Positions 6,312 to 14,829 are shown, numbered from the stretch's first letter. The stretch: DNA of 24,118 nt from JBCCOW01 sp039025855 (GCA_039025855.1 JBCCNL010000054.1:1-24118); one strand, 5' to 3'. The notes: a model not told the origin generated them from the sequence alone. Made by a program: numbers and translations.

Positions 6312-7025
6312 TTAGACCGGGACGGGGACGGGGATGGCCTCGGTGGGCGTGTCGTCGGTGGGCGTGGTCTGGGGGCGGGGGGTTGGCCGAGTGGTCGTGG
6401 GCGAGGGGCTGAGGACGACGATCTCCCAGACGTCGAGCTTGGAGCATCGGAAGCGTTTGTGGGTGTGCAGGTCGTTCCCGACGAGGCAGTCTTCGAGGGT
6501 GAGGTCGGACTTCCAGCCGATCTTGATGAACATCGGGTTGAGGAGTTTTTCCCAGAAGGCGATGAAGCGGGAGCTGGAGAGGAAGTGGTTGAGGACGATG
6601 ATTCGGCCGTGCGGCTTGACGAGGCGCTGGGCTTGTTGGAGGAGGCGGGCGGGCTGGGAGACGACGGAGATGGTGTGGGTGATGACGACGTGGTCGAAGC
6701 TGTGGTCGTCGAAGGGGACGTGCATGGCGTCGCCCTGGATGAGCTCGACGTTGGTGAGGTTGTGGAGTTTGACTTTCTCGTGGGCCTTGCTGAGCATGCC
6801 GGCGGAGAGGTCGAGCCCGACGACGTGGACGTCGCGGGGGTATTCGGGGAGGGTCATGCCGGTGCCGACGCCGAGATCGAGGACGCGGTCGCCGGGGTGG
6901 GCCTGGAGTTCTTTGAGGGCTCGGAGGTGTCGCTTGTGGACCAGTGCACCGAAGGTGCGGTCATAGATCTTCGACCAGATGTCATAGCAGCGGCTGGTCG
7001 ACGCTTCGTTCATGTGCTGAGCCAA
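6312..7025 (-). CDS. PmtA-like phospholipid N-methyltransferase
   Basis: A 237-residue class I methyltransferase resembling the Rhodobacter-type PmtA/UbiE group. After a short N-terminus come YDIWSKIYDRTFG (14-26), motif I VLDLGVGTGMTLPEYP (48-63), VVGLDLSAGMLSKA (68-81), IQGDAMHVPFDDHSFDHVV (96-114) and LVKPHGRIIVLNHF (135-148). PmtA enzymes methylate phosphatidylethanolamine at the membrane on the way to phosphatidylcholine. The resemblance is strong in these motifs, but a quinone or other lipid substrate cannot be excluded. The last 30 residues form a Pro/Thr-rich tail unlike the core. The start taken is TTG at 7025 because GGAG lies 7 nt before it; the ATG at 7013 is the alternative. Pathway partners are not nearby. 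Confidence 0.75.
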   Translation of the reverse strand: MAQHMNEASTSRCYDIWSKIYDRTFGALVHKRHLRALKELQAHPGDRVLDLGVGTGMTLPEYPRDVHVVGLDLSAGMLSKAHEKVKLHNLTNVELIQGDAMHVPFDDHSFDHVVITHTISVVSQPARLLQQAQRLVKPHGRIIVLNHFLSSSRFIAFWEKLLNPMFIKIGWKSDLTLEDCLVGNDLHTHKRFRCSKLDVWEIVVLSPSPTTTRPTPRPQTTPTDDTPTEAIPVPVPV

Positions 7026-7135
7026 GGGATTACTCCGGGGGGACCACTCGATGGGGTCGGATGGTACAGGAAGACCCGGAGGGGTGCCGGTGTGGGCGGG
7101 GTTCGGTGAGTGTTGTGAGGTGGGTGACGGATGTG

Positions 7136-7717
7136 TTAACCGGCGGCGGCAATGGCGTCGTCTATGGCCTGGGTGATCTCACCGATGAGGCTGTTGGCGT
7201 CGGAGCCGTCGATGCGTTTGAAGAGCTTGCCGTCGGTGCCGTAGATGAAGACGGTGGGGGGGGCGATGGAGTCGCCGAGCAGGGCTTGCTGATGCTCGGG
7301 GTTCGGGAGGATGTAGGCGTTGTCGAGGAGGTGGGCGTGGATGCCGAACTCTTTGCTGATGTCTTTTTCGAGCTGCTTGAGGGTGGTCTTGGCCTGGCCG
7401 GCGTCCTCGGGGCCATCGACGCTGAGGCTGATCAGCTGCATCTTGTCGCCGCGGTCGTGGGCTGCCTTCTTCATGAGCGGGATCAGGTCGATGCAGGGGG
7501 CACACCAGGTGGCCCAGACCTCGACGACGGCGACCTTGCCCTGGCTGGTGGCGGACTGGACGACGGCGTCGAGGGCCTGGACGTCGACGGAGACGAGGTC
7601 GCGGTCGTGGCTATGGACGACCTCGGGGTACTCGGGGCTGTCGCAGCCGGCGGCGAGGGTCAGGCCCGCTAGGGCCAGGCAGCAGAGGACGGCTTTGAAG
7701 GAAGCGGTGATGGGCAT
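7136..7717 (-). CDS. TlpA-like thioredoxin-fold lipoprotein
   Basis: A 193-residue protein with a lipoprotein signal peptide (hydrophobic residues 8-21, lipobox LAAGC with the acylated cysteine at 25) and a thioredoxin-fold domain. The redox motif VWATWCAPC (68-75) gives the active pair Cys72/Cys75, and APPTVFIYGTDGK near residue 155 holds the expected cis-proline. Placement is on the periplasmic face of a membrane, where TlpA/ResA-type proteins reduce disulfides, for example in apocytochrome maturation. No cytochrome genes are near, so the partner is unknown. The start is the ATG at 7717; a much longer open frame continues upstream through thiS and thiG in antisense and is not real. No Shine-Dalgarno is visible. 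It is divergent from thiS, with 41 bp between the two start codons. Confidence 0.9.
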   Translation of the reverse strand: MPITASFKAVLCCLALAGLTLAAGCDSPEYPEVVHSHDRDLVSVDVQALDAVVQSATSQGKVAVVEVWATWCAPCIDLIPLMKKAAHDRGDKMQLISLSVDGPEDAGQAKTTLKQLEKDISKEFGIHAHLLDNAYILPNPEHQQALLGDSIAPPTVFIYGTDGKLFKRIDGSDANSLIGEITQAIDDAIAAAG

Positions 7718-7746
7718 GGCGGCGGGTCCGGGGTGGAGGGGCGGGT

Positions 7747-7752
7747 TAAGAT
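7747..7752 (+). promoter_or_regulatory. -10-like box of thiS (leaderless geometry)
   Basis: TAAGAT followed by 6 nt and the thiS ATG. The 41-bp space between the divergent TlpA-like and thiS genes leaves no room for a TPP riboswitch, and none of its conserved CTGAGA/ACCTGA elements is seen there. Confidence 0.45.
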
Positions 7753-7758
7753 GTCGGG

Positions 7759-7971
7759 ATGGATGACGCGACGGTGAGTGTGACGGTGAACGGGGAGGCG
7801 AAGCGGGTCGAGCGGGGGACGGTGCGTGAGCTGTTGGGGGCGTTGGGCTTTCCGGAGCGGGGGGTGGCGGTGGAGCGGAACCGCCGGGTGGTGCCGCACG
7901 CGGAGCTGACGGAGACGGCGGTGGCGGAGGGCGATGTGTTCGAGGTCGTGAGCCTCGTGGGCGGCGGGTGA
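7759..7971 (+). CDS. thiS: Sulfur carrier protein ThiS
   Basis: A 70-residue ubiquitin-fold sulfur carrier. It ends in VSLVGGG, supplying the C-terminal Gly-Gly that is adenylated and converted to a thiocarboxylate for thiazole formation. The N-terminal VSVTVNGEAKRVERGTVRELL and the central GVAVERNRRVVP (first ubiquitin-like hairpin and conserved VAVERN strand) fit the family, and the length is typical. It lies directly upstream of thiG on the same strand (61 bp between stop and start), the usual partner order. The ATG at 7759 has no Shine-Dalgarno but follows TAAGAT-N6. The activating enzyme (ThiF) and a glycine oxidase or ThiH are not in the window. Confidence 0.92.
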   Translation: MDDATVSVTVNGEAKRVERGTVRELLGALGFPERGVAVERNRRVVPHAELTETAVAEGDVFEVVSLVGGG

Positions 7972-8032
7972 GCGCTGCTGTTGGAGTGTACGCTTGAAGG
8001 GTCAGACGGGATCGGGGTTGGAGTGATTGCAG

Positions 8033-8908
8033 ATGTCCGAGATGTTGACCGAGCCTGTGAAGGATGAAGGGTTGTTGGACGAACCGCTGCGGGTGGCGGG
8101 GCGGGCGTTTGTTTCGCGGCTGATCGTGGGAACGGGCAAGTATCGGGACTACCCGGCGATGCAGGCGTGCCTCGACGCGTCGGGGGCCGAGGCGATCACG
8201 GTGGCGGTCCGGCGGGAACGGCTGATCGACGGTGAGGGCCGATCGATGCTGGACTACATCGATACCGATCGTTACACGATCCTCCCAAACACGGCCGGGT
8301 GTTTTTCGGCGGACGACGCGATCCGCGTGGCGAATCTGGGGCGGGAGCTGCTCGACCAGCTCGACAACCCGGGCAAAGACTGGGTCAAGCTCGAAGTCCT
8401 CAACGACAAGAAGACGCTGCTGCCCGACCCGGTCGGCACGCTCGAAGCGACCAAGGCCCTGACCGACGACGGGTTCAAGGTCATGTGCTACACCAGCGAT
8501 GACCCGGTGATGGCCGCGAAGATCCGGGATGCCGGCGCGGCGTCGGTCATGCCCGCCGGCTCGCCGATCGGTTCGGGCCAAGGCGTGATCAACCGCAACA
8601 GCCTGGCGATCATCCTCGAACTGCTGAAGGACCCTGAGAACGGCGGCGACCCGGACTATCCAGTGATCATCGACGCGGGTGTGGGCACGGCGTCGGACGT
8701 CGCGATCGCGATGGAGCTCGGGGCCGATGGCGTGCTGCTCAACACCGGCATCGCCCATGCGGACGACGCCTTACGGATGGCGCACGCGATGCGTCACGCC
8801 TGCGTGGCGGGTCGCTTGGCGTACCTCGCGGGGCGGATCCCGATGAAGCGTTATGCGACGGCGAGCTCGCCTTGGGACGGCGTGATCTCGTATATCCCGG
8901 GGGAGTGA
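8033..8908 (+). CDS. thiG: Thiazole synthase ThiG
   Basis: ThiG condenses 1-deoxy-xylulose-5-phosphate, dehydroglycine and the ThiS thiocarboxylate into the thiazole phosphate of thiamine. The protein is 291 residues. It has SRLIVGTGKYRDY (28-40), ITVAVRRERL (55-64), ILPNTAGC (83-90) and DWVKLEVLND (116-125), where Lys119 is the Schiff-base lysine. Further on are VMPAGSPIGSGQG and VIIDAGVGTASDVAIAMELGADGVLLNTGIA, the phosphate-binding half of the TIM barrel. The N-terminal 20 residues are extra relative to a minimal ThiG. The ATG at 8033 is chosen because GGAG lies 9 nt before it; a TTG at 8027 and another ATG at 8042 are in frame. It is expected to be cotranscribed with thiS. Base use changes along the gene: the first third is G-rich, the later part balanced to C-rich on this strand. 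Confidence 0.95.
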   Translation: MSEMLTEPVKDEGLLDEPLRVAGRAFVSRLIVGTGKYRDYPAMQACLDASGAEAITVAVRRERLIDGEGRSMLDYIDTDRYTILPNTAGCFSADDAIRVANLGRELLDQLDNPGKDWVKLEVLNDKKTLLPDPVGTLEATKALTDDGFKVMCYTSDDPVMAAKIRDAGAASVMPAGSPIGSGQGVINRNSLAIILELLKDPENGGDPDYPVIIDAGVGTASDVAIAMELGADGVLLNTGIAHADDALRMAHAMRHACVAGRLAYLAGRIPMKRYATASSPWDGVISYIPGE

Positions 8909-8926
8909 GGGTCGGGACAACCGATG

Positions 8927-9574
8927 CTACTCGGTCAATGCCCGCCACACCTCGCCGGGGCCGATCTTGTCGACCTGAGGGTCCACCGAGTCTTCGACGG
9001 GTGCGAAGCGTTCGATCGTTGGGGCGGGTTTGAGTTCGACCACGGTGTCGTCGGCGATGCGGGTCAGACCGAGCGCGCCGTTGCCGGTCGCTTTGATCAC
9101 CCATCGGCCCTCGGCGAGCTTTCGGCCGATCGCGAGGGTGTAGGGCTCCTGGTCGGAATCCCAGTCGATGACCTTTTGGTCGGGGTCGACGCGGATGCCC
9201 TCGTTGGGCGGGGTGTCGCGGTCGTAGACGCCGAAGATCATGAGCCGGCCGCCGAGCACGACGTACTCGACCTGGACGTTGTCGCCGGGCTTGTACGGCG
9301 TGACGGTCCGCATCAGCTCGCCGTCGGGCCCGCGGATGATGACGCTGATGCCCTGCGGCTCGACCAGCAGCTCGGTGATCGCCGACTCGCGGACGGCCTG
9401 GTTGTACTGCTGACGCAGACCCTCGTATTGCTGGTGCATCTCGACCAGCCGATCGCGGTAGACCTCGGAGGCGACGTTGGCACGGACCCATCGGTAGGCG
9501 GCGACGGACGCGAGGCCGGCGAGGACGACGACGCTGAGCGTGGCGGCGGTGGCGATGGGGCGGAAGCGGGCCAT
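8927..9574 (-). CDS. Membrane-anchored protein of unknown function with coiled coil
   Basis: I do not recognise this 215-residue protein. It starts MARFRPIATAATL and has one hydrophobic segment (about residues 8-27) with a basic N-terminus, so it is probably a signal-anchored protein facing the periplasm. Residues 37-66 (RDRLVEMHQQYEGLRQQYNQAVRESA) are heptad-like and probably coiled coil. The rest is a beta-rich domain with a GPDGELMRTVTPYKPGDNVQVEYVVLGGRLMIFGVYDR region. Those hairpins and the MIFGVYDRDTPP segment suggest a small beta-barrel or sandwich. It is convergent with thiG (18 bp apart) and divergent from the lytic transglycosylase, whose start is 86 bp away. That pairing of envelope genes could mean a joint role, but this is only positional. 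The ATG follows GATAAC-N6 with no Shine-Dalgarno. Confidence 0.72.
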   Translation of the reverse strand: MARFRPIATAATLSVVVLAGLASVAAYRWVRANVASEVYRDRLVEMHQQYEGLRQQYNQAVRESAITELLVEPQGISVIIRGPDGELMRTVTPYKPGDNVQVEYVVLGGRLMIFGVYDRDTPPNEGIRVDPDQKVIDWDSDQEPYTLAIGRKLAEGRWVIKATGNGALGLTRIADDTVVELKPAPTIERFAPVEDSVDPQVDKIGPGEVWRALTE

Positions 9575-9580
9575 GGAAGG

Positions 9581-9586
9581 GTTATC
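9581..9586 (-). promoter_or_regulatory. -10-like box of the gene starting at 9574
   Basis: GATAAC on the minus strand, 6 nt before the ATG; four of six consensus -10 bases. No Shine-Dalgarno lies between. Confidence 0.35.
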
Positions 9587-9647
9587 GTCGGGGAGGGCGG
9601 TGGGCGATGAGCTTTCGCGTGGGCGGTGGCGGAGCGGGTAGGGCGGC

Positions 9648-9653
9648 TAGCAT
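9648..9653 (+). promoter_or_regulatory. -10-like box of the lytic transglycosylase
   Basis: TAGCAT followed by GCCCGG and the ATG at 9660; leaderless geometry. An ATG inside this stretch (9652) is out of frame with the gene. Confidence 0.4.
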
Positions 9654-9659
9654 GCCCGG

Positions 9660-10223
9660 ATGGTCAGGCGGCGTAAGCGGTTGAGTCGGCGGGTGTGGAA
9701 GCGGGTCGGGCTGGTGGGGTTGTGCGGGTTATTGGTCGTCGGGTCTGCCGGTGGGCTGGTCTGGTGGAACAAGGAGCGGGCCGAGGCACAACGGGCGGAA
9801 GAGCTGGGCCCGATGATCGATCGGATCGCGGGAGAACACGGGCTGGACCCGTCGCTGGTCCGGGCGGTGATCGATGCGGAGTCGGGGTTCGATCCGCGAG
9901 CCGTTTCAAACCTGGGAGCTCGTGGCCTGATGCAGATCATGCCCAACACGCACCTCGAGGTCGAACGGGTCCACGGCATCACCCGGGGTGATCTGTTCGA
10001 CCCCGAGCACAACCTGACGGTCGGCTGTGCCTACCTCCGTCAGTTGCTCGACCGCTTCGATCAAGACCTCACGCTCGCCCTCGCGGCCTATCACATGGGG
10101 CCGACCCGCGTTGCCCGGCTCCGACGCCGGCACCCGCGTCTTTCGCCGACCGAGTTGGTCAAGCAGCACGCCGGCCCGGCGACCCGCGCTTACGTCACCA
10201 CCGTGCTGGCGGACTACCGTTAG
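9660..10223 (+). CDS. Membrane-anchored lytic transglycosylase (SLT domain)
   Basis: A 187-residue protein that should cleave the MurNAc-GlcNAc bond of peptidoglycan to a 1,6-anhydro product, if this organism makes peptidoglycan. The N-terminus is very basic, followed by a hydrophobic anchor (about 17-36). The SLT/goose-lysozyme-like domain starts near residue 50: HGLDPSLVRAVIDAESGFDPRAVS with the catalytic Glu74, then LGARGLMQIMPNT (85-97), DPEHNLTVGCAYLRQLLDRF, and LALAAYHMGPTRV, which corresponds to the usual AYN.G block with His in place of Asn. It ends with ATRAYVTTVLADYR, the common Y-V-x-x-V close. At this size it is a minimal Slt-type enzyme without accessory domains. It is convergent with the ankyrin gene. 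No Shine-Dalgarno; see the -10 box 6 nt upstream. Confidence 0.9.
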   Translation: MVRRRKRLSRRVWKRVGLVGLCGLLVVGSAGGLVWWNKERAEAQRAEELGPMIDRIAGEHGLDPSLVRAVIDAESGFDPRAVSNLGARGLMQIMPNTHLEVERVHGITRGDLFDPEHNLTVGCAYLRQLLDRFDQDLTLALAAYHMGPTRVARLRRRHPRLSPTELVKQHAGPATRAYVTTVLADYR

Positions 10224-10247
10224 AGTCAACCCGTCACGGCCGGGCCG

Positions 10248-10270
10248 GTGAGCGATAGCGGGAGGCTCAC
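10248..10270. terminator. Hairpin between convergent transglycosylase and ankyrin genes
   Basis: GTGAGC and GCTCAC pair around an 11-nt loop, just after an imperfect palindrome TCACGGCC..GGCCGGTGA (10,234-10,251). The right arm overlaps the stop codon of the ankyrin gene. There is no T run, so a bidirectional-terminator role is only possible. Confidence 0.35.
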
Positions 10271-12183
10271 GGCTGCATAACCGGCTTCGGCGGGTTCTTC
10301 AAAAGCCTGCGGACACGGGCTTCGGCGTCCGGCCGGTTCTGCTCGACCATGAGATCGATCGCACGGTTGCCGTCCTTGTCGCGGGCCTCAGGGTCCGCCC
10401 CCGCTTCCAGCAGGAGCCGCACAATGTAGGGGTCGGGCCAGGTCTTCCGCGCGGCCGCCGCCATCAACGGCGTCGTCCCGTCCGCCGCCGCCCGGTTCGG
10501 GTCCGCCCCCGCTTCCAGCAGCAACTCCACCACCGCGTAGTTCGCCTCCCCCGCCGCCGTGACCAGCGGCAACACGTACTCCTCCGGGTCGGGGTTGACC
10601 GGAGCCCCCGCTTCGATCAGCAGCCGCGCGAGCTCGGGGTTGATCGTCTCCGGCCGACCGAACAACACCGCCCGAGACAACGCATGATTGCCCGCCTCGT
10701 CACGCCCACCGACGTCCGCCCCGGCCGCGAGCATCGCCGCCACCCGTGCCGGGTCGCCCTGCTCGCTGACAATCATCAACGGTGTCCGCCCCATGCGGAA
10801 GAACATGCTTTTTGCGTTCGGGTCCAGCCCGTGCTCGACCAGCAGCGGGATCACCTCGGCCGAGATGTCGTCCCACAGATTGGGCAGCAGTCGCCGTAAG
10901 TCACGCGACTTCAGATCCACCCCCGCGTCAAGCAGGGCCTGCACGGTGGCCAAATCACCCGACGCCGCCGCGTAGTGGATCGGCATCCGTGCGCGTCTGT
11001 CTGTCTGATCGTGAGGAGCCCCCGCTACGAGCAGTGCCCGTACCGCCTCCGCATGGCCCGCTGCCGCCGCACGATGCAGCGCGGTGTCTCGTTCATCGTC
11101 CCCGGCATCCGCGACATCCGCGCCGGCCTCCAACAGCACCGGGATCATCGCCCCCTGCCCATGCTGCGCCGCCAGGAACAGCGGGGTCGGCCCATCGCTC
11201 TGCCGAGCCCGCACGTCCGCCCCGGCCTCCAGCAACATTTTGGCAATCTCGGCGTGCCCCAGACGAACCGCCCGGTGCAGCGGCCGGTCGTCCCAAGGCC
11301 ATCCCCGCCCCAGGTTCGGGTTTGCCCCCGCCGCGAGCAGCCGCTTGACCATCGCCTCGTCACCCAACGCCGTCGCGGTGATTAACGCGGTCTGCCCCTT
11401 ATCTTCGGAACCCAAACGCCATAGCGCGTCGGGGTCCGACCCACCCGCGAGCAGCCGACCCGCCGCCTCCCCGTCCTCCCGCACCACCGCCGCCATCAAC
11501 GGCGTCAGCCCCGCCGTCATCGGGTCACCCCCCGCCTCGAGCAGCACCCGCAGCGTGTCTAAATCCGGGTGCCGGACCGCCACCGTCATCACGTTCAGCC
11601 CATCCCGGTCTACGCTCTCCAGCACCGCCCCCGCTTCCAGCAGCCGCTTCACGATGCCCGCCTGCTGCCCGCGCACCGCAGACATCAACGGCGTAACCCC
11701 TCCGCGACGCGCCGCGTTCACGTCGACCCCCGCTTCGATCAGCATCTCCACCGCTTGTAACCGCACCGCGTCGCTCTGACGCGAAACAATCGCCCCGAAC
11801 AGCGCATCGGTTCCGGTCTCGCCCGCCAACGCCTCAGCCTCGATCAGTACCCGCATCGCATCGATCTGCCCCGCCCTCGCCGCCGCCATCAGGGGAGACC
11901 GCCGCCGGACACCGATCACATCCGTGCGGGCCCCAGACTCCAGCAGAAACCGGATCACCCCCACGTCGCCCTCGCTGGCCGCCACCGCCAGCGGGGCAAT
12001 CGCCAGACGCTCCCCCGCAGGCGGATTGACCGGATACCCCAGCTCGACCAGCCGTTTCACCGTCGGCAGGTCCCCCCGAACGATCGCGTGGTGCATCGGG
12101 TCCGCCGCAGCCTTCCCGATCCCCACCCCGACCAGAAGAACTCCCCCGACCAGCCACGCCATCATGCCCAGACTCCGCTTCAT
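10267..12183 (-). CDS. Exported ankyrin-repeat protein (about 17-18 repeats)
   Basis: A 638-residue protein with a signal peptide (MKRSLGMMAWLVGGVLLVG, cleavage probably after KAAA near residue 28) and then almost nothing but ankyrin repeats. I count 17-18 units of 30-38 residues with the G-TPLMxAA...G....V..LLEAGADPN pattern. The best are G-PTPLFLAAQHGQ, D-TALHRAAAAGHAEAV and G-TTPLMAAAARK. Unit 13 and the capping units are degenerate. Ankyrin solenoids bind proteins and have no catalytic residues, so the partner is unknown; the signal peptide places it in the periplasm or outside. The start is the ATG at 12183, with AAGGAG 8 nt upstream; in-frame codons further upstream overlap tmk and lack a ribosome site. 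It lies 41 bp after tmk on the same strand and may share its transcript. Its coding strand is G-rich, unlike other minus-strand genes here. Confidence 0.9.
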   Translation of the reverse strand: MKRSLGMMAWLVGGVLLVGVGIGKAAADPMHHAIVRGDLPTVKRLVELGYPVNPPAGERLAIAPLAVAASEGDVGVIRFLLESGARTDVIGVRRRSPLMAAARAGQIDAMRVLIEAEALAGETGTDALFGAIVSRQSDAVRLQAVEMLIEAGVDVNAARRGGVTPLMSAVRGQQAGIVKRLLEAGAVLESVDRDGLNVMTVAVRHPDLDTLRVLLEAGGDPMTAGLTPLMAAVVREDGEAAGRLLAGGSDPDALWRLGSEDKGQTALITATALGDEAMVKRLLAAGANPNLGRGWPWDDRPLHRAVRLGHAEIAKMLLEAGADVRARQSDGPTPLFLAAQHGQGAMIPVLLEAGADVADAGDDERDTALHRAAAAGHAEAVRALLVAGAPHDQTDRRARMPIHYAAASGDLATVQALLDAGVDLKSRDLRRLLPNLWDDISAEVIPLLVEHGLDPNAKSMFFRMGRTPLMIVSEQGDPARVAAMLAAGADVGGRDEAGNHALSRAVLFGRPETINPELARLLIEAGAPVNPDPEEYVLPLVTAAGEANYAVVELLLEAGADPNRAAADGTTPLMAAAARKTWPDPYIVRLLLEAGADPEARDKDGNRAIDLMVEQNRPDAEARVRRLLKNPPKPVMQP

Positions 12184-12224
12184 CCCGAACGCTCCTTGTC
12201 GCTGGTCGTATCTATCCATCAATG

Positions 12225-12914
12225 CTAACCGAACCCCCGCTCGCACCAACCCGACAGCCCCCCGGTCAGCCGGGCGTACACCTCGTCCGCATCCCCCCGC
12301 GCATCGATCACGAGGTACCGCTCCGGGTCCGCCGCCGCCTGATCGAGGTAGCCCTGCCGCACCCGCCGGTGGAACGCGGACCCCTTGAGCTCCATGCGGT
12401 CCTTGCCCGAGCCGTCGAATTCGCCTGCCCGGAGCAGCGGGTTCATCCGCGCCGCGGCCGTAGCCTCATCGACATCAAAGACCACCACCAGCTCGGGCCA
12501 GTTCGCGCCCAGCGCAACCTTGCCCACCCGCATGATGTCGTCGATCGGCGTGCCCCCGGCCGTGCCCTGGTAGGCGAGGGTCGAGCTGATGAACCGGTCG
12601 GCGAGGACGAGGCAGCCCCGGTTCAGGGCCGGACGGATCTTCTGAGACATGAGCTGGGCCCGGCTGGCCATGAAGAGCATCATCTCGCAGGTCGGGTCGA
12701 TCGCCTCCTTCACCGCCGGGTCGAGCAGCACCTTCCGGATGGCCTCGCCGATCTCCGTGCCGCCGGGCTCCCGGACGAGGCAGACCTCCACGCCCGCCGC
12801 CTCGGCGTCGCGCACCAGCTTCTCGAGCTGCGTGCTCTTGCCCGAGCCGTCCGGCCCGTCGAACACGACAAAACGCCCCGCCAGTGATCTCAGCCATGCC
12901 CGCGTCTCGCTCAT
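12225..12914 (-). CDS. tmk: Thymidylate kinase
   Basis: Thymidylate kinase phosphorylates dTMP to dTDP with ATP, an essential step in dTTP supply in the cytoplasm. The 229-residue protein has the P-loop FDGPDGSGKST (18-28), REPGGTEIGE (48-57) for the nucleotide base, LADRFISSTLAYQGTAGG with the DR motif and substrate-binding Ser/Tyr region, and the lid FDGSGKDRMEL. Between the P-loop and the DR motif is MLFMASRAQLM, usual for the family. The ATG at 12914 is chosen because TATGCT lies 7 nt before it (leaderless geometry) and family members start close to the P-loop. An in-frame ATG at 12926 would add four residues and would itself include that box. tmk is divergent from gap with 240 bp between them. 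Confidence 0.93.
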   Translation of the reverse strand: MSETRAWLRSLAGRFVVFDGPDGSGKSTQLEKLVRDAEAAGVEVCLVREPGGTEIGEAIRKVLLDPAVKEAIDPTCEMMLFMASRAQLMSQKIRPALNRGCLVLADRFISSTLAYQGTAGGTPIDDIMRVGKVALGANWPELVVVFDVDEATAAARMNPLLRAGEFDGSGKDRMELKGSAFHRRVRQGYLDQAAADPERYLVIDARGDADEVYARLTGGLSGWCERGFG

Positions 12915-12921
12915 CCGCGGC

Positions 12922-12927
12922 AGCATA
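12922..12927 (-). promoter_or_regulatory. -10-like box of tmk
   Basis: TATGCT on the minus strand, then 7 nt and the ATG at 12914. No Shine-Dalgarno is present in between. The -35 position holds no recognisable hexamer. Confidence 0.4.
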
Positions 12928-12983
12928 AAGCCCGCCCCATCGGCCCGCCTGCCCGATTGTCGCCACCCCGCGACGCCGAGCGT

Positions 12984-13012
12984 TTGACGGCTCCCCCGTG
13001 CTGTCTTAGCCT
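12984..13012 (+). promoter_or_regulatory. Candidate gap promoter
   Basis: TTGACG (12984-12989), a 17-bp spacer, then TAGCCT (13007-13012). The -35 matches five of six consensus bases; the -10 is weak. It would give a leader of about 135 nt before the gap ATG, consistent with gap having a strong Shine-Dalgarno. Confidence 0.5.
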
Positions 13013-13154
13013 GCGGGTCTCGCGGTGGCCGAGCGGCTGGCCACGCCTCCCCAAAACCCGCTTCCCAAACCCGTATGACCCCCACGCCCGGCGGTCACCC
13101 CGTACCCGACCGGCTGGGCCCCACGGATCGCTTACCCCTCTCAAGGAGAACCCC

Positions 13155-14174
<1,020 letters not shown>

Positions 14175-14207
14175 GCCGCTCAGGCATGCAGAACCCGATC
14201 TCCCCCC

Positions 14208-14236
14208 GAAGCCCACGGATTTAATCCGTGGGCTTC
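14208..14236. repeat. 29-bp palindrome, copy at the 3' end of the RAYT gene
   Basis: GAAGCCCACGGATT and AATCCGTGGGCTTC are perfect complements around one central base. The RAYT stop codon (14,221-14,223) lies at the centre. On the plus strand the hairpin is followed by TTGT and may serve as a weak terminator for gap. Confidence 0.9.
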
Positions 14237-14814
14237 TTGTTGGCGCGTTCCGTGTTGATAGCCCAGACCGCTGCGCCTTCACGTTCGTGCTTCGCGATGT
14301 ACCGAAACACATTGAGCTGATGGGTGCGGTCTTTCACCGCAACGATCTTCCCCCGCTTGGCCCAGACCCCGCCGGGCGCAGTGAGGCCTGACCGGACGAG
14401 CGCTTTGGCCGACTCCTTCTTCGCAATACCAACGAAGTGCCTAACGGGGTCGGTGGCCCGAAGCCCACGGATTGAATCTGTGGGCTTCTGCGGGGCAGGA
14501 AACTTCCCGAGCAGGTGCAGGTGTTCACCGCCCACCGCGATCGCGATGACTTGCAATCCGTGCACTTCGCACAAGGCGTGACGGATTGCCTGGACCGCCA
14601 CTGTTCGACTGGGAGGGTCGAGAACAACAGCCGGCCGGGTCATACGGCGTTTCGCTGCCGCGTGAAGCCCCGTGTAATCCTCGGTGGGGGGCGACTTGTA
14701 GTCCCCTTCCACATGGTCGCGGTGCCGGCGGGTTCGGAAGCCGCGTGGGTCACCGGGGAGCCACGTGCCATAGGTGTTGGCCATGCAGTGGTACCATCCG
14801 GTTGGGCTTGCCAT
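14221..14814 (-). CDS. REP-associated tyrosine transposase (RAYT / Y1_Tnp, HUH type)
   Basis: RAYTs are single-strand DNA endonucleases that recognise and probably spread REP-type palindromes. This 197-residue protein has WYHCMANTYGTWLPGDPRG (7-25), an N-terminal block seen in one branch of the family as I remember it. The HUH-type metal motif is in GGEHLHLLGKF (His98 and His100), and the candidate nucleophile is Tyr172 in NVFRYIAKHEREGAAVW. The palindrome at 14,460-14,488 is translated in frame as KPTDSIRGL (110-118), and the palindrome at 14,208 encodes the terminal KPTD and the stop. Without the internal copy the frame stays open, so the gene looks intact. No Shine-Dalgarno; TAACTT lies 6 nt before the ATG, and a palindrome 15 bp before it. 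Whether the enzyme is still active cannot be judged. Confidence 0.82.
   Translation of the reverse strand: MASPTGWYHCMANTYGTWLPGDPRGFRTRRHRDHVEGDYKSPPTEDYTGLHAAAKRRMTRPAVVLDPPSRTVAVQAIRHALCEVHGLQVIAIAVGGEHLHLLGKFPAPQKPTDSIRGLRATDPVRHFVGIAKKESAKALVRSGLTAPGGVWAKRGKIVAVKDRTHQLNVFRYIAKHEREGAAVWAINTERANKKPTD
14460..14488. repeat. 29-bp palindrome inside the RAYT reading frame
   Basis: Same sequence as the outer copies except for the central base and one substitution (T at 14,479) that breaks a single pair. It adds nine codons plus flanks to the RAYT gene without disturbing the frame. Confidence 0.9.
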
Positions 14815-14820
14815 GCAAGC

Positions 14821-14826
14821 AAGTTA
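14821..14826 (-). promoter_or_regulatory. -10-like box of the RAYT gene
   Basis: TAACTT (TANNNT type) on the minus strand, 6 nt before the ATG at 14,814, just inside the upstream palindrome. Support is mainly the shared distance with other genes here. Confidence 0.3.
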
Positions 14827-14829
14827 CCC

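Noticed and set aside
7718..8032. A TPP riboswitch for thiS-thiG
   Set aside because: The gap before thiS is only 41 bp and the spacer before thiG 61 bp; neither shows the conserved TPP-aptamer segments.
7136..8758. A 540-codon minus-strand frame extending far upstream of the TlpA-like gene
   Set aside because: The upstream part is antisense to thiS and thiG and has Arg/Pro/His-rich composition without any domain. The lipoprotein signal at 7717 marks the true start.
12957..13154. In-frame N-terminal extension of gap
   Set aside because: A strong AAGGAG sits before the ATG at 13,155, and the extension is Pro/Arg-rich with no counterpart in GAPDH.
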